A stretch of DNA of 52,640 nt from Spirochaetaceae bacterium (GTDB lineage: Bacteria > Spirochaetota > Spirochaetia > SZUA-6 > Bin103). Below, piece after piece: positions 17,034 through 24,441 of this stretch. The first letter of the stretch is position 1, and each line of letters starts with the position of its first letter. The stretch lies in contig JAPPKD010000063.1 in assembly GCA_028820215.1 (NCBI GenBank), positions 1-52,640 on the forward strand, given 5' to 3'. Position numbers and translations under genes: made by a program. The notes under the pieces are model-generated. The model was given only the letters and a program-made list of their open reading frames with translations. It did not search any database and was not told the origin of the DNA.

Positions 17034-18359
17034 ATGCGGACGCTCCGGTCGGTCCTCGGCAGCCTGGCGCGCTCGCCGTTCAAGTCGTCCATCACGCTGG
17101 CGACGGTCGGGCTGGGCGTGGGCGTCCTGATCTTCGCGCTGTCGATCTCGACCGCCTTCAACCGGCTGATCGCGGAGAACCTGGAACGGAACGGGCGCGT
17201 GGTCATGGTCGCCAATGCGCGGTGGGACGAGGCAGGGGCACTGGAGTCCGTCAAGCCGTTCCAGTTCGACGGGCGTGCGCCCGACGCGCTCCTGCACGGC
17301 GTGGTGGGCGCACGGGCGGCGAGCCCGGTGACGGCGACGAGTTGGACGGACTTCGACACGCAACAGGGCACGTACCAGATCCGGAGCGTGCTGGGGGTAG
17401 GCGAGTCCTACCTGGACGTGATGGGGCTCGATCTGGTGATCGGTTCACCGATCACCGCGGCGGCGATGGCGGCCGGGGAACGCCACGCGCTCCTCAGCGC
17501 CACGCTGGCCGAGATCCTGTTCGGCTCGCCGGTCGAGGCGGTCGGTCAGACCGTCCGGCCGCCGATGCCCGACGTCTCGATTCAGGGAGGAGAGGAGCTC
17601 CAGGGCGCCGTCGTCGCCATGCTGCGCGACCTCCTGTCGCCACCGATCACGGTGGGCGGCGTGTTCGCCGACCCGAGCGAGCTGCAGCGCCGCGCCTACG
17701 GGATCGCCGACATGCTGGTGCCGGCGACCGCGACGGTGCCCGGCCAGGCCGTGGACTTCATGGAGGGATTCCTGATGTCGCACATCGCGCTGCTCGTGGA
17801 CGGGAGTGGGCTCGACACGATCGAGAGCCAGGCGCGCGCCGCGCTGGCGCAGCAGTACGGCGATGACGTGGCCGTGGTGGTGTGGGAAGGGCAGCCGAGC
17901 GGCGGCAGCGCCGACCTGGAGGAGGCGCGCTCGACCGTGCGGACCTTCTCGCTGGTGGTGAACCTGCTGGGTTTCGTGCTGCTGGTCACCGGCTGCGTGG
18001 GGATCCTCAGCATCATGCTGGTGGAGGTGCTGGGCCGCACCCGCCAGATCGCCATCGCGCGCGCGTTCGGGGCCACGAAGGGCGCGATGCTCCGCGAGTT
18101 CGTGGCCCGATCGCTCATCATGGTCGGCCTCGCAGCGGTGATCGGCGTCGCCCTGAGCCTGTTCCTGTCCGATCCGCTCACCGACTTGGTGGTGCCGATC
18201 TTCCGCGGCGTGACCCAGGCCGATCTGGGCGGCAGCGTGATCTCGCCGGCGGCCATGCTGCTCGGGATTGCGGCCGCGCTTGGCGTGGGCGGCCTGATGG
18301 GAGTCCTGCCGGTGTTCTCGGCCCTGGCGACGCCGATCGCCGAAGGGATCCGCGACTGA
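17034..18359 (+). CDS. FtsX-like/MacB-type ABC permease subunit (second of pair)
   Basis: The 441-residue protein has the same four-helix design: an N-terminal helix (SITLATVGLGVGVLIFALSI), an extracytoplasmic domain of about 250 residues, then helices at VVNLLGFVLLVTGCVGIL, IMVGLAAVIGVALSLFL and MLLGIAAALGVGGLMGVL. The coupling loop VLGRTRQIAIARAFGATKGAML is conserved, and the end is ATPIAEGIRD. It probably forms a heterodimer with the preceding permease. The pair has no adjacent ATPase, so it would depend on one encoded elsewhere. Its final segments are the source of the second half of the relic at 14492-14934. A perfect 9-base inverted repeat begins at its last base. Confidence 0.9.
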   Translation: MRTLRSVLGSLARSPFKSSITLATVGLGVGVLIFALSISTAFNRLIAENLERNGRVVMVANARWDEAGALESVKPFQFDGRAPDALLHGVVGARAASPVTATSWTDFDTQQGTYQIRSVLGVGESYLDVMGLDLVIGSPITAAAMAAGERHALLSATLAEILFGSPVEAVGQTVRPPMPDVSIQGGEELQGAVVAMLRDLLSPPITVGGVFADPSELQRRAYGIADMLVPATATVPGQAVDFMEGFLMSHIALLVDGSGLDTIESQARAALAQQYGDDVAVVVWEGQPSGGSADLEEARSTVRTFSLVVNLLGFVLLVTGCVGILSIMLVEVLGRTRQIAIARAFGATKGAMLREFVARSLIMVGLAAVIGVALSLFLSDPLTDLVVPIFRGVTQADLGGSVISPAAMLLGIAAALGVGGLMGVLPVFSALATPIAEGIRD

Positions 18360-18391
18360 CGGCGGCGGCCGTACGGCTCGCGCGCCGCCGT
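18359..18391. terminator. Inverted repeat between convergent genes, probable bidirectional terminator
   Basis: ACGGCGGCG (18359-18367) pairs perfectly with CGCCGCCGT (18383-18391). The 15-base intervening segment itself contains the palindrome GCCGTACGGC (18368-18377). It sits exactly between the stops of the convergent permease and AAA ATPase genes. There is no T-run. Confidence 0.55.
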
Positions 18392-18396
18392 TCGGC

Positions 18397-19539
18397 TTAT
18401 GGGAGCGGCGGGGCGTGCTGGAGCACGTGGGTTGTCAGCGATGGGATGCCGGCGACCCAGACGACCGGCGGTAGTTGACCCGGCGGGCTCCAGAGGTAGC
18501 CCAGCCGGTGCAATTCCTCGCGGGCTTCCAGCCGGCCGGCGGCGTCGGCTTTGGTCGCGGCGAGCGCGGCGTCGACGTCGTGATCGGAAGCGGTGGAGTC
18601 GGCACCTGCCTGGAAGAGCGGAGCCATCGCCACGGCCGCCGGCAGCAGGCCGCGGGTCTCCAGTTCCCGATAGCGGACCTCGTAGTAGTCCGCAACCCTG
18701 GCGGCCACGTCGGGCCGTGCTGTGTCCACGTGAGCGGTGGTCAGCCGCGTTGTGCCTGTGGCCAGGCGCTGCTGCCACAGGGCGCGGCCCCAAACCTGGA
18801 TGAAGTAGGGGTAGCGCTGACTGTCCTTGACCACCGCATCGATCGCGTCGGCGACGATGTCCACGCCGTGGACCGCCAGCGGCTCGACCAGGGCGGCGCG
18901 GGCGGCCGCGTCACTCAGCAGGCCGATTCCCAGCCGGCCTTCGTCCAGCCGGCTCCAGAACGACACGTTCATGGCGCCGAGATGCGCCGCCAAGCCCGGC
19001 GTGCCGGCCAGCACCAGCAGGAACGGCGCGTCGGCGCGCACCTGTTGACCGGCGTTGAGCAGGGTTCTGCCAACCTCGAGGTCCAGCGTGTGCGCCTCGT
19101 CAAGCAGCACCGCAAGCGGTTTCCTGCGGCACCGGGCGGTCAATCTCGCTCGCAGGTTCCTCACGCCCCCTGACGGCGGCGCCCATTCGACCGAGCCGAC
19201 CGCCGCGACGCCCACCTTCCGCGGCAGCAGCTTCGCGAGCCCCGACGGCGGCGACAGGACGTCGATCAAGGCGTCGCGGGTCGGGATGTCGTTCGGGGTC
19301 AGGCTCACCACGTCCACGTCTGCGTCGTGGTCGCCGCAGGCGCGCTCGAACCAGTTGAGCAGCACGGTCTTGCCGTTGCCGCGCGGCCCGGTCAGGACGA
19401 CGTCATGCGGCGGCGACGCCCCGCCGAGCAGGTCCGCCAAGCACCCGGTCAACACCGCCTGCTCCCGCTCGCGCCCGGTGAGCGCCGGCGGCATGGCTCC
19501 CGTGCCGGGAGTGAACAGGCGTTGCTGCGCGGCCTCCAT
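18397..19539 (-). CDS. AAA-family ATPase (AAA_16/ORC-like NTPase)
   Basis: The 380-residue protein begins with TGREREQAVLTGCL, the sensor-like segment of AAA_16 proteins. Walker A is VVLTGPRGNGKTVLLNWF, Walker B PLAVLLDEAHTLD, and a sensor segment is LLVLAGTPGLAAHL. A helical C-terminal half contains YPYFIQVWGRALWQ and a winged-helix-like region (REELHRLGYLW). It lacks an ABC signature motif, so it is not the missing ATPase of the neighbouring permeases. Similar stand-alone proteins resemble archaeal Orc/STAND-like NTPases of unknown role. It is convergent with the permease operon and divergent from an enolase-family gene. Confidence 0.8.
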   Translation of the reverse strand: MEAAQQRLFTPGTGAMPPALTGREREQAVLTGCLADLLGGASPPHDVVLTGPRGNGKTVLLNWFERACGDHDADVDVVSLTPNDIPTRDALIDVLSPPSGLAKLLPRKVGVAAVGSVEWAPPSGGVRNLRARLTARCRRKPLAVLLDEAHTLDLEVGRTLLNAGQQVRADAPFLLVLAGTPGLAAHLGAMNVSFWSRLDEGRLGIGLLSDAAARAALVEPLAVHGVDIVADAIDAVVKDSQRYPYFIQVWGRALWQQRLATGTTRLTTAHVDTARPDVAARVADYYEVRYRELETRGLLPAAVAMAPLFQAGADSTASDHDVDAALAATKADAAGRLEAREELHRLGYLWSPPGQLPPVVWVAGIPSLTTHVLQHAPPLP

Positions 19540-19688
19540 GTCGACGGACGAAAACGTACATCAGACTTCGTACCGGCTCCAACCGTAGTTGTGGAGAATG
19601 CCGGCGCACACGTCACATCCCGGGCGCGGTGGACGGAGGGGTTTGACCGCCTGCCACGACATGCGCGATGACTACCTGCAGGATGGCG

Positions 19689-20828
19689 ATGAAGATCACC
19701 GCGGTTCGCGTGCTGCACATCGACCGCTACCTGTACGCCCTCGTCGACACCGACGCCGGGATCACCGGTTTGGGCGAGTCGGGCACCTGGGGCTATCTGG
19801 AGGCGTCCGGGGCGGTCATCGAGCGCTGGCGGGAGTACCTGGTCGGGCAGGATCCGCTCCGCATCGAGCACCACTGGCAGTACCTGTATCGATCCATGCA
19901 CTTCCGCGGGGCGGCGGTCATGGGAGCCCTGAGCGCCATCGACATCGCGCTGTGGGACATCGCCGGCAAGCACTTCGGCGTGCCCGTGCACCAGTTGCTC
20001 GGCGGGCGCTGCCGCGACCGTACGCGGGTCTACTACCACGTGTTCGGAGAGACGAGGGAGGAGCTGGTCCGTGCCTGCGTCGCCGCCAAGGAGCGCGGCT
20101 TCACGGCGGTCGGGCACCTGTCGCCCTTCTACGACGAGCCGCGGGAGAAGCCGTACGCGCCGGGGACGCACGCCGCCAAGATGGCGGACGCCATCGAGAC
20201 CGTCGCCCGCTGCCGGGAGGCGGTGGGCAACGAGGTCGACCTCTGTGTCGAGATCCACCGCCGTCTCACGCCTTCGGAGGCGGTGGTGTTCGCCGACGCC
20301 ATCGAGGGCTACCACCCGATTTTCTACGAGGACCCGGTGACGCCCGACAACCTGGACGAGATGGTCGAGGTGGCCCGCCGCGTGAACATCCCCATCGCCA
20401 CCGGCGAGCGGCTGCACAGCATCTGGGAGTTCCAGGCACTGCTGCAGCGCGGCGCGGTGCAGTTCGCGCGGGTGGACGTCTGCATGGTCGGCGGCATCAG
20501 CCACGCCCGCAAGATCGCCGCGCTGGCCGAGGCGTTCCACGTGCAGGTGGTGCCGCACAATCCGCTGAGCCCGGTCAGCACCGCCGTGTGCGTGCAGCTT
20601 GCCGCCTCGATCCCGAACTTCGCGATCCAGGAGCTGCCCACCAGCGAGGAGAAGTCTCCCAAGCGCGACATCGTCACGCAGCCGCTCACGGTCCGCGACG
20701 GCTACCTGCTGGTTCCCGACGGACCCGGCATCGGCATCGATCTGGCGCCAAGCGCCGAGCGGATTCCGCCGCGCCCGCGCCCGTTCGTGACGCGCTTGCA
20801 CGAGGACGGATCGGTCGTGGACGATTGA
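19689..20828 (+). CDS. Enolase-superfamily protein (galactonate dehydratase-like) with altered active site
   Basis: The 379-residue protein follows the D-galactonate dehydratase layout: ITGLGESGTWGY, AIDIALWDIAGK, FYEDPVTPDNLDEM (E214), IATGERLHS (E240), VDVCMVGGISHARKIAALAEAF (D263) and VVPHNPLSP (H290). Two departures are visible. The usual lysine strand reads FTAVGHLSPF with no lysine, and the first metal position is E188 in CVEIHRR rather than the common Asp. ATG 19683 is a close alternative start. It is followed seven bases later by a PhyH gene. It may act on a sugar acid with His190/His290 chemistry, or have diverged in function; the sequence alone cannot decide. Confidence 0.85.
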   Translation: MKITAVRVLHIDRYLYALVDTDAGITGLGESGTWGYLEASGAVIERWREYLVGQDPLRIEHHWQYLYRSMHFRGAAVMGALSAIDIALWDIAGKHFGVPVHQLLGGRCRDRTRVYYHVFGETREELVRACVAAKERGFTAVGHLSPFYDEPREKPYAPGTHAAKMADAIETVARCREAVGNEVDLCVEIHRRLTPSEAVVFADAIEGYHPIFYEDPVTPDNLDEMVEVARRVNIPIATGERLHSIWEFQALLQRGAVQFARVDVCMVGGISHARKIAALAEAFHVQVVPHNPLSPVSTAVCVQLAASIPNFAIQELPTSEEKSPKRDIVTQPLTVRDGYLLVPDGPGIGIDLAPSAERIPPRPRPFVTRLHEDGSVVDD

Positions 20829-20835
20829 GGACACC

Positions 20836-21717
20836 ATGGACACCCGCAACACCAACGAGCGCACTGAGATCGCCGACGCACGGCGGCCGGCCGTCGACGA
20901 CTGGAGCGCCCTGACCACCGGCGAGCGCGTCCGCTACCTGGAGCTGGAGGGATACCTGGTCCTGCCCGATCTCCTGACGGCCGAGCAGATCGGCGCCATC
21001 GGCGCGGAGGTGGCCGAGCTGCCGCTTACGGAGACGGACTACTCGCCGCACAAGAAGGCGGCTGACGACCTGCTCGGCCACGATCTGCCAGCGACGCTTG
21101 CGACGATCGCGCTGCCGGCCACGACCGCGTTCCTGGAGCGGCTGTTCGGGGACGAGGTGCTGTTCACCTCCATCGCCTATCAGCTCTGCGAGCCCGGCCA
21201 TCCCGGCATCGCCATCCACACCGACGCCCAGCCGTACGGCTCGCGCATCTTCGGCAGCCTGGCCAGCTCGCCGGTGCTGATGCGGGTGCTCTACTACCTG
21301 GACGACCTGACACCGGAGTGCTCGCCGTTCAAGGTGGTGCCGCGCTCGCACCTGTCCGTGCACTACGACGCCAACCCCTACAACCGCTTCCTCCGCCACG
21401 AGGAGGAGGTGATGGTGACCTGCAGGGCCGGCTCCGCCGTGGTCATCAACCAGAAGGTCTTTCACGGCAACTTCCCCAACTTCTCCGACCGCGACCGGCG
21501 CATGCTGGCGATCGCCTACCGGCCGGCCTGGGCCGGACCTGTGGCGGAGGTCGACCCGTGGAACGAGGCACAACTCGCCCCGTTGCCGCCGGCGGCGCGC
21601 CGCTTCTTCCAGGACCCCAACACCCGCCGCATCGACTACGACGTCCCCAACCGGCCCGACGACCTGGACCGCAGCAGCGCCGGCATCGCACCTTCTCGCT
21701 GGAGCGCGATCGAGTAG
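20836..21717 (+). CDS. Phytanoyl-CoA dioxygenase family (PhyH) Fe(II)/2-oxoglutarate enzyme
   Basis: The 293-residue protein starts with an N-terminal helix (LELEGYLVLPDLLTAEQIGAI) typical of PhyH. The facial triad is visible as AIHTDAQPY (H-x-D) and a distal VFHGNFPNFSDRDRR, with an arginine for 2-oxoglutarate. The jelly-roll core includes LMRVLYYLDDLTPECSPFKVVPRSH. These enzymes hydroxylate small molecules in the cytoplasm, and many in environmental bacteria have no known substrate. GAGGA precedes the ATG, and the gene is seven bases after an enolase-family gene, so the two are probably co-transcribed. The DapA-type aldolase follows after 82 bases. Confidence 0.88.
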   Translation: MDTRNTNERTEIADARRPAVDDWSALTTGERVRYLELEGYLVLPDLLTAEQIGAIGAEVAELPLTETDYSPHKKAADDLLGHDLPATLATIALPATTAFLERLFGDEVLFTSIAYQLCEPGHPGIAIHTDAQPYGSRIFGSLASSPVLMRVLYYLDDLTPECSPFKVVPRSHLSVHYDANPYNRFLRHEEEVMVTCRAGSAVVINQKVFHGNFPNFSDRDRRMLAIAYRPAWAGPVAEVDPWNEAQLAPLPPAARRFFQDPNTRRIDYDVPNRPDDLDRSSAGIAPSRWSAIE

Positions 21718-21799
21718 CGCAGTCGCCTCCCCGGTTCGGCACTTCGCAGCGCACGGGGATCGATGGGAAGCGGCGTGGGGAGTCGGTATGCTGCGCGCC

Positions 21800-22687
21800 G
21801 TGGAACACGGCATTCGCGGCATCATTCCGCCGGTTACGACTCCGTTCGACCAGAACGGCAATCTCGACGAGCGGGCTTTGGCCGGGCAGTGCCGGTGGCT
21901 GCTCGACCGCGGCGCGCACGCGCTGACCGTCGCCGGCTCCACCGGCGAGGGGCACACCCTGAGCGGGGAGGAGGTGCGGCGGGCGGCCGCGGCAGCCATG
22001 GAGGCGGCCGACGGCAGGGCACCCGTGATCGCCGGCGTCATCGCCAACAGCACTCGGGACGCGGTGCGCCGCGCCGCCGCCCTCACCGACCTGGGTGTAG
22101 CCGCACTGCAGGTCACCCCCGTGCACTACCTGTTTCGCCCCGACGACGACGCGATGCTGGAGTTCTTCCGCGCCGCCACGGAGCAGTCGGGACTGCCGGT
22201 GATCATCTACAACGTCGTGCCGTGGAGCTACCTGGCGCCGGACCTGCTGTGCCGCATCCTGCGCGAGGTTCCGGGCGTGATCGGCGTGAAGCAGAGCGCC
22301 GGCGACCTGAAGCTGCTCGCCGATCTGCTGCGCGAGGCGCCGGCGGAGAGCCTGATACTGAGCGCGGTCGACGCCATGCTGTACCCGTCGTTCGCGCTCG
22401 GCGCGCACGGCGCGGTGGCGGCGATTCTCAGCGCGGCGCCGGCCGCCTGCGTCGCGCTCTGGGACGCGGTCGCGAGCGGCGACCATCGCCGCGCCCTCGA
22501 CCTGCACGGCCGGCTCCTGTCGCTGTGGAACGCCCTTGACGGCGACAACCTTCCGGCGTGTGTGAAGCACGCCCAGAGTCTCCAGGGATGCCCCGCCGGC
22601 CTGCCGCGGGCGCCGATGCCGGCGGCGGACGCGGCGCAGCAGCAGGCGATCGCCGCCGCCTTGGCAGCGCTCGACAGCACCGGGTAG
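21800..22687 (+). CDS. DapA/NanA-family aldolase (2-keto-3-deoxy-acid aldolase or synthase)
   Basis: The 295-residue TIM-barrel class-I aldolase starts HGIRGIIPPVTTPFD. It has AGSTGEGHTLS, the pyruvate-binding region, catalytic Tyr in IIYNVVP (Y137) and Schiff-base Lys in VIGVKQSAGD (K164). In this sugar-acid context a keto-deoxy-sugar-acid aldolase or dehydratase is more likely than lysine biosynthesis; this is inference. Start choice: GTG 21800 aligns with the usual family N-terminus and has TATGCT seven bases upstream. ATG 21788 would overlap that -10-like hexamer and adds four residues. No Shine-Dalgarno sequence is present. Confidence 0.88.
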   Translation: MEHGIRGIIPPVTTPFDQNGNLDERALAGQCRWLLDRGAHALTVAGSTGEGHTLSGEEVRRAAAAAMEAADGRAPVIAGVIANSTRDAVRRAAALTDLGVAALQVTPVHYLFRPDDDAMLEFFRAATEQSGLPVIIYNVVPWSYLAPDLLCRILREVPGVIGVKQSAGDLKLLADLLREAPAESLILSAVDAMLYPSFALGAHGAVAAILSAAPAACVALWDAVASGDHRRALDLHGRLLSLWNALDGDNLPACVKHAQSLQGCPAGLPRAPMPAADAAQQQAIAAALAALDSTG

Positions 22688-22719
22688 CAGGCGCCGCCCG
22701 GAGGGCCTCGCCGCGGATC

Positions 22720-22782
22720 GTTTCATCAATTAAGATGTCATATATTGGTCGCTATCACTATTAGAGAACATTTTCTGGAACT
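22720..22782 (+). promoter_or_regulatory. AT-rich promoter region upstream of the HipB-like gene
   Basis: This is conspicuously AT-rich in a GC-rich window. TATATT occurs at 22741-22746 as a -10 candidate, with a poor -35 upstream, and an AGAA-CATT-TTCT inverted repeat lies near 22765-22776. The composition suggests an imported toxin-antitoxin promoter/operator, probably self-regulated by the HTH protein. Confidence 0.35.
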
Positions 22783-23133
22783 ATGAAAAGATCGCGCTCG
22801 CAGCGGGCCTTGCCGTTGAGCGTGCGCCGCGCCCTGCGGAAGCTGGGCTTGGACCTCTCCGCGGCTCGAAGACGAAGACGGATATCGGCAGCGCTCATGG
22901 CCGAGCGCGCCTTCATCAGCCGCTCGACGCTCGTGCGAGTGGAGAAGGGCGATCCCGGCGTGTCGATGGGCATCTACGCCTCGGTGCTCTTCGTGCTGGG
23001 GATAGCGGACCGGCTCGGTGACATCGCGGACGCAGCCCGGGACCCGGTCGGGCTGAGCCTGGAAGAAGAGCGGCTGCCGCGCCGCATCCGTGGGGCGCGG
23101 CAGCCATCCTCGGGGGCCGGCGATGGAACGTGA
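22783..23133 (+). CDS. HipB-like XRE-family helix-turn-helix antitoxin
   Basis: The 116-residue basic protein has a helix-turn-helix: GLDLSAARRRRRISAALMAER, then AFISRSTLVRVEKGDPGVSMGIYASVLFVLG. This is the XRE/HipB recognition-helix pattern in which the protein binds and represses its own promoter. Its stop overlaps the start of a truncated hipA gene (ATG 23123), as in intact hipBA operons. Because HipA is broken, this antitoxin is orphaned and may survive as a repressor. Confidence 0.8.
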   Translation: MKRSRSQRALPLSVRRALRKLGLDLSAARRRRRISAALMAERAFISRSTLVRVEKGDPGVSMGIYASVLFVLGIADRLGDIADAARDPVGLSLEEERLPRRIRGARQPSSGAGDGT

Positions 23134-23595
23134 GCTCCTGGTCTTCATCGAGCTGGCCGGTGAGACCGTTCGCGTCGGAACGCTCTGGGCGCGGGCGCGC
23201 GGGGCCCGGCAGACCGCCTCCTTCGAGTACGACCGGTCGTGGTTGGCGCGCGGAGATGCCTTCGGCATCGATCCGGTCCTGCCGCCGGCACGCGGGCCGT
23301 TCCACACGGACCGGCCCCTGTTCAACGCTTTCACCGACCCCGCACCGGATCGCTGGGGCCAGACCCTCCTGCGGCGCAACGAACGGCGGATGGCGCAGGC
23401 GGAGGGGCGCCAGCCGAGAACGCTGCAGGCGATCGACATCCTGACGCTGGTCGACGACGAGACGCGGCTCGGCGCGCTCCGCTTCAAGGAATCCGGCGGC
23501 GGGATTCCGCAGCTCGGTTCGGCGTGACGACGGACCAGATCGACCGCATGTCCAGCGCGTTCGAGCACGAGGACCTGAGGGCGGCGAGCCGGTAG
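23123..23595 (+). pseudogene. HipA kinase gene with large internal deletion
   Basis: From ATG 23123 the frame encodes a HipA N-terminal domain: FIELAGETVRVGTLWARARG, then FEYDRSWLARGDAFGIDP, and FNAFTDPAPDRWGQTLLRRNE. Just after LGALRFKESGGGIPQL the homology jumps. From 23518, in another frame, FGVTTDQIDRMSSAFEHEDLRAAS matches the extreme C-terminus of HipA. The whole kinase core, about 250 residues, is missing and the join is out of frame. The toxin is dead. Confidence 0.85.
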
Positions 23596-23646
23596 CCGGC
23601 CATCATCCCGTTTGCCCGTGGCCGGGGCGCGTGGTATGCGTCCCCC

Positions 23647-24441
23647 ATGCATTCGTTCACCCAACACGACGTCCCCGACGGCGCCGCCGCCGTTCACTGG
23701 TTCGAGCAGAGCAGCTTCGCGATCCGCGATGCCGCCGGCACGCTGACCCTGGTCGACCCGTACGCGCCCCACGATCGCCCGGCCGACCGGTTCATCCACG
23801 CAGAGCCTCCCATGGATGAAACCGAGTGGCCGGCGCGCTTCGTGCTCCTGACCCATGCGCACGGCGACCACACCGACCCCGAGACCTTGGGAAGATTGCA
23901 CGCTGCCACGCCGGACGCCCGCTACGTGGGCTCACGCGAGTCCATCGGCCAGATCGTCGAAGGGACATCCATCGGGCCGGCGCAATGCACGGCGGTCACC
24001 GCAGGAGACCGCGTGCAGATCGGCACCATGGCGGTGACCGTCGTCTACGCGAAGCCGCCGGGCGGCGATCCGGCTGCCGGCATCGACCCGCCGGACACGC
24101 CTCACCTTGGCTACGTGGTCGAGGCCGGCCGGCACCGGCTCTACTTCACCGGCGATCCGATCAACACCTTCGCCGAGCACGAGTCTCTGACGGCGCCGGT
24201 CGCGGCGCTGGAGCCGACCGTGGCGTTCCTGACCAACCACCCGACGGAGGGCGAGTTCCCGTACTTCGACGGCTGCGTGCGCATGGCCACGCGGTGCCGG
24301 GTCGGCATCGCCTGTCCCGCGCACTATGCGTGCTTCGTCGCGCGCGACTACGACCCGGCCGAATGGGCGGCCGCTTTCGCGGACGACGGACCGCCCACCC
24401 GCATCATCCCGCGCAACTCGCACGTCGTGTTCGAAGGGTGA
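23647..24441 (+). CDS. MBL-fold metallo-hydrolase (UlaG-like)
   Basis: The 264-residue protein has the metallo-beta-lactamase signature THAHGDHTD (H-x-H-x-D-H), a following RLYFTGDPINT aspartate and a late CPAHYACF histidine, giving a two-metal site. The N-terminal VHWFEQSSFAIRDAAGTLTLVDPY is typical of UlaG-like enzymes, which include L-ascorbate-6-phosphate lactonase. It is probably cytoplasmic. TATGCG lies six bases before the ATG with no ribosome-binding site. Its stop overlaps the next gene's GTG by four bases, so it is co-translated with a phosphodiesterase-type enzyme. Substrate unknown. Confidence 0.85.
   Translation: MHSFTQHDVPDGAAAVHWFEQSSFAIRDAAGTLTLVDPYAPHDRPADRFIHAEPPMDETEWPARFVLLTHAHGDHTDPETLGRLHAATPDARYVGSRESIGQIVEGTSIGPAQCTAVTAGDRVQIGTMAVTVVYAKPPGGDPAAGIDPPDTPHLGYVVEAGRHRLYFTGDPINTFAEHESLTAPVAALEPTVAFLTNHPTEGEFPYFDGCVRMATRCRVGIACPAHYACFVARDYDPAEWAAAFADDGPPTRIIPRNSHVVFEG

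Noticed and set aside
15858..17363. About 500-codon open frame antisense to the permease genes
   Set aside because: Arg/Gln/Asp-rich shadow of the permease reading frames, without start signals or family motifs.
18397..19539. AAA ATPase as the missing ATPase for the FtsX permease pair
   Set aside because: It is convergent rather than co-transcribed, and lacks the ABC signature motif; it belongs to the AAA_16/ORC-like group.
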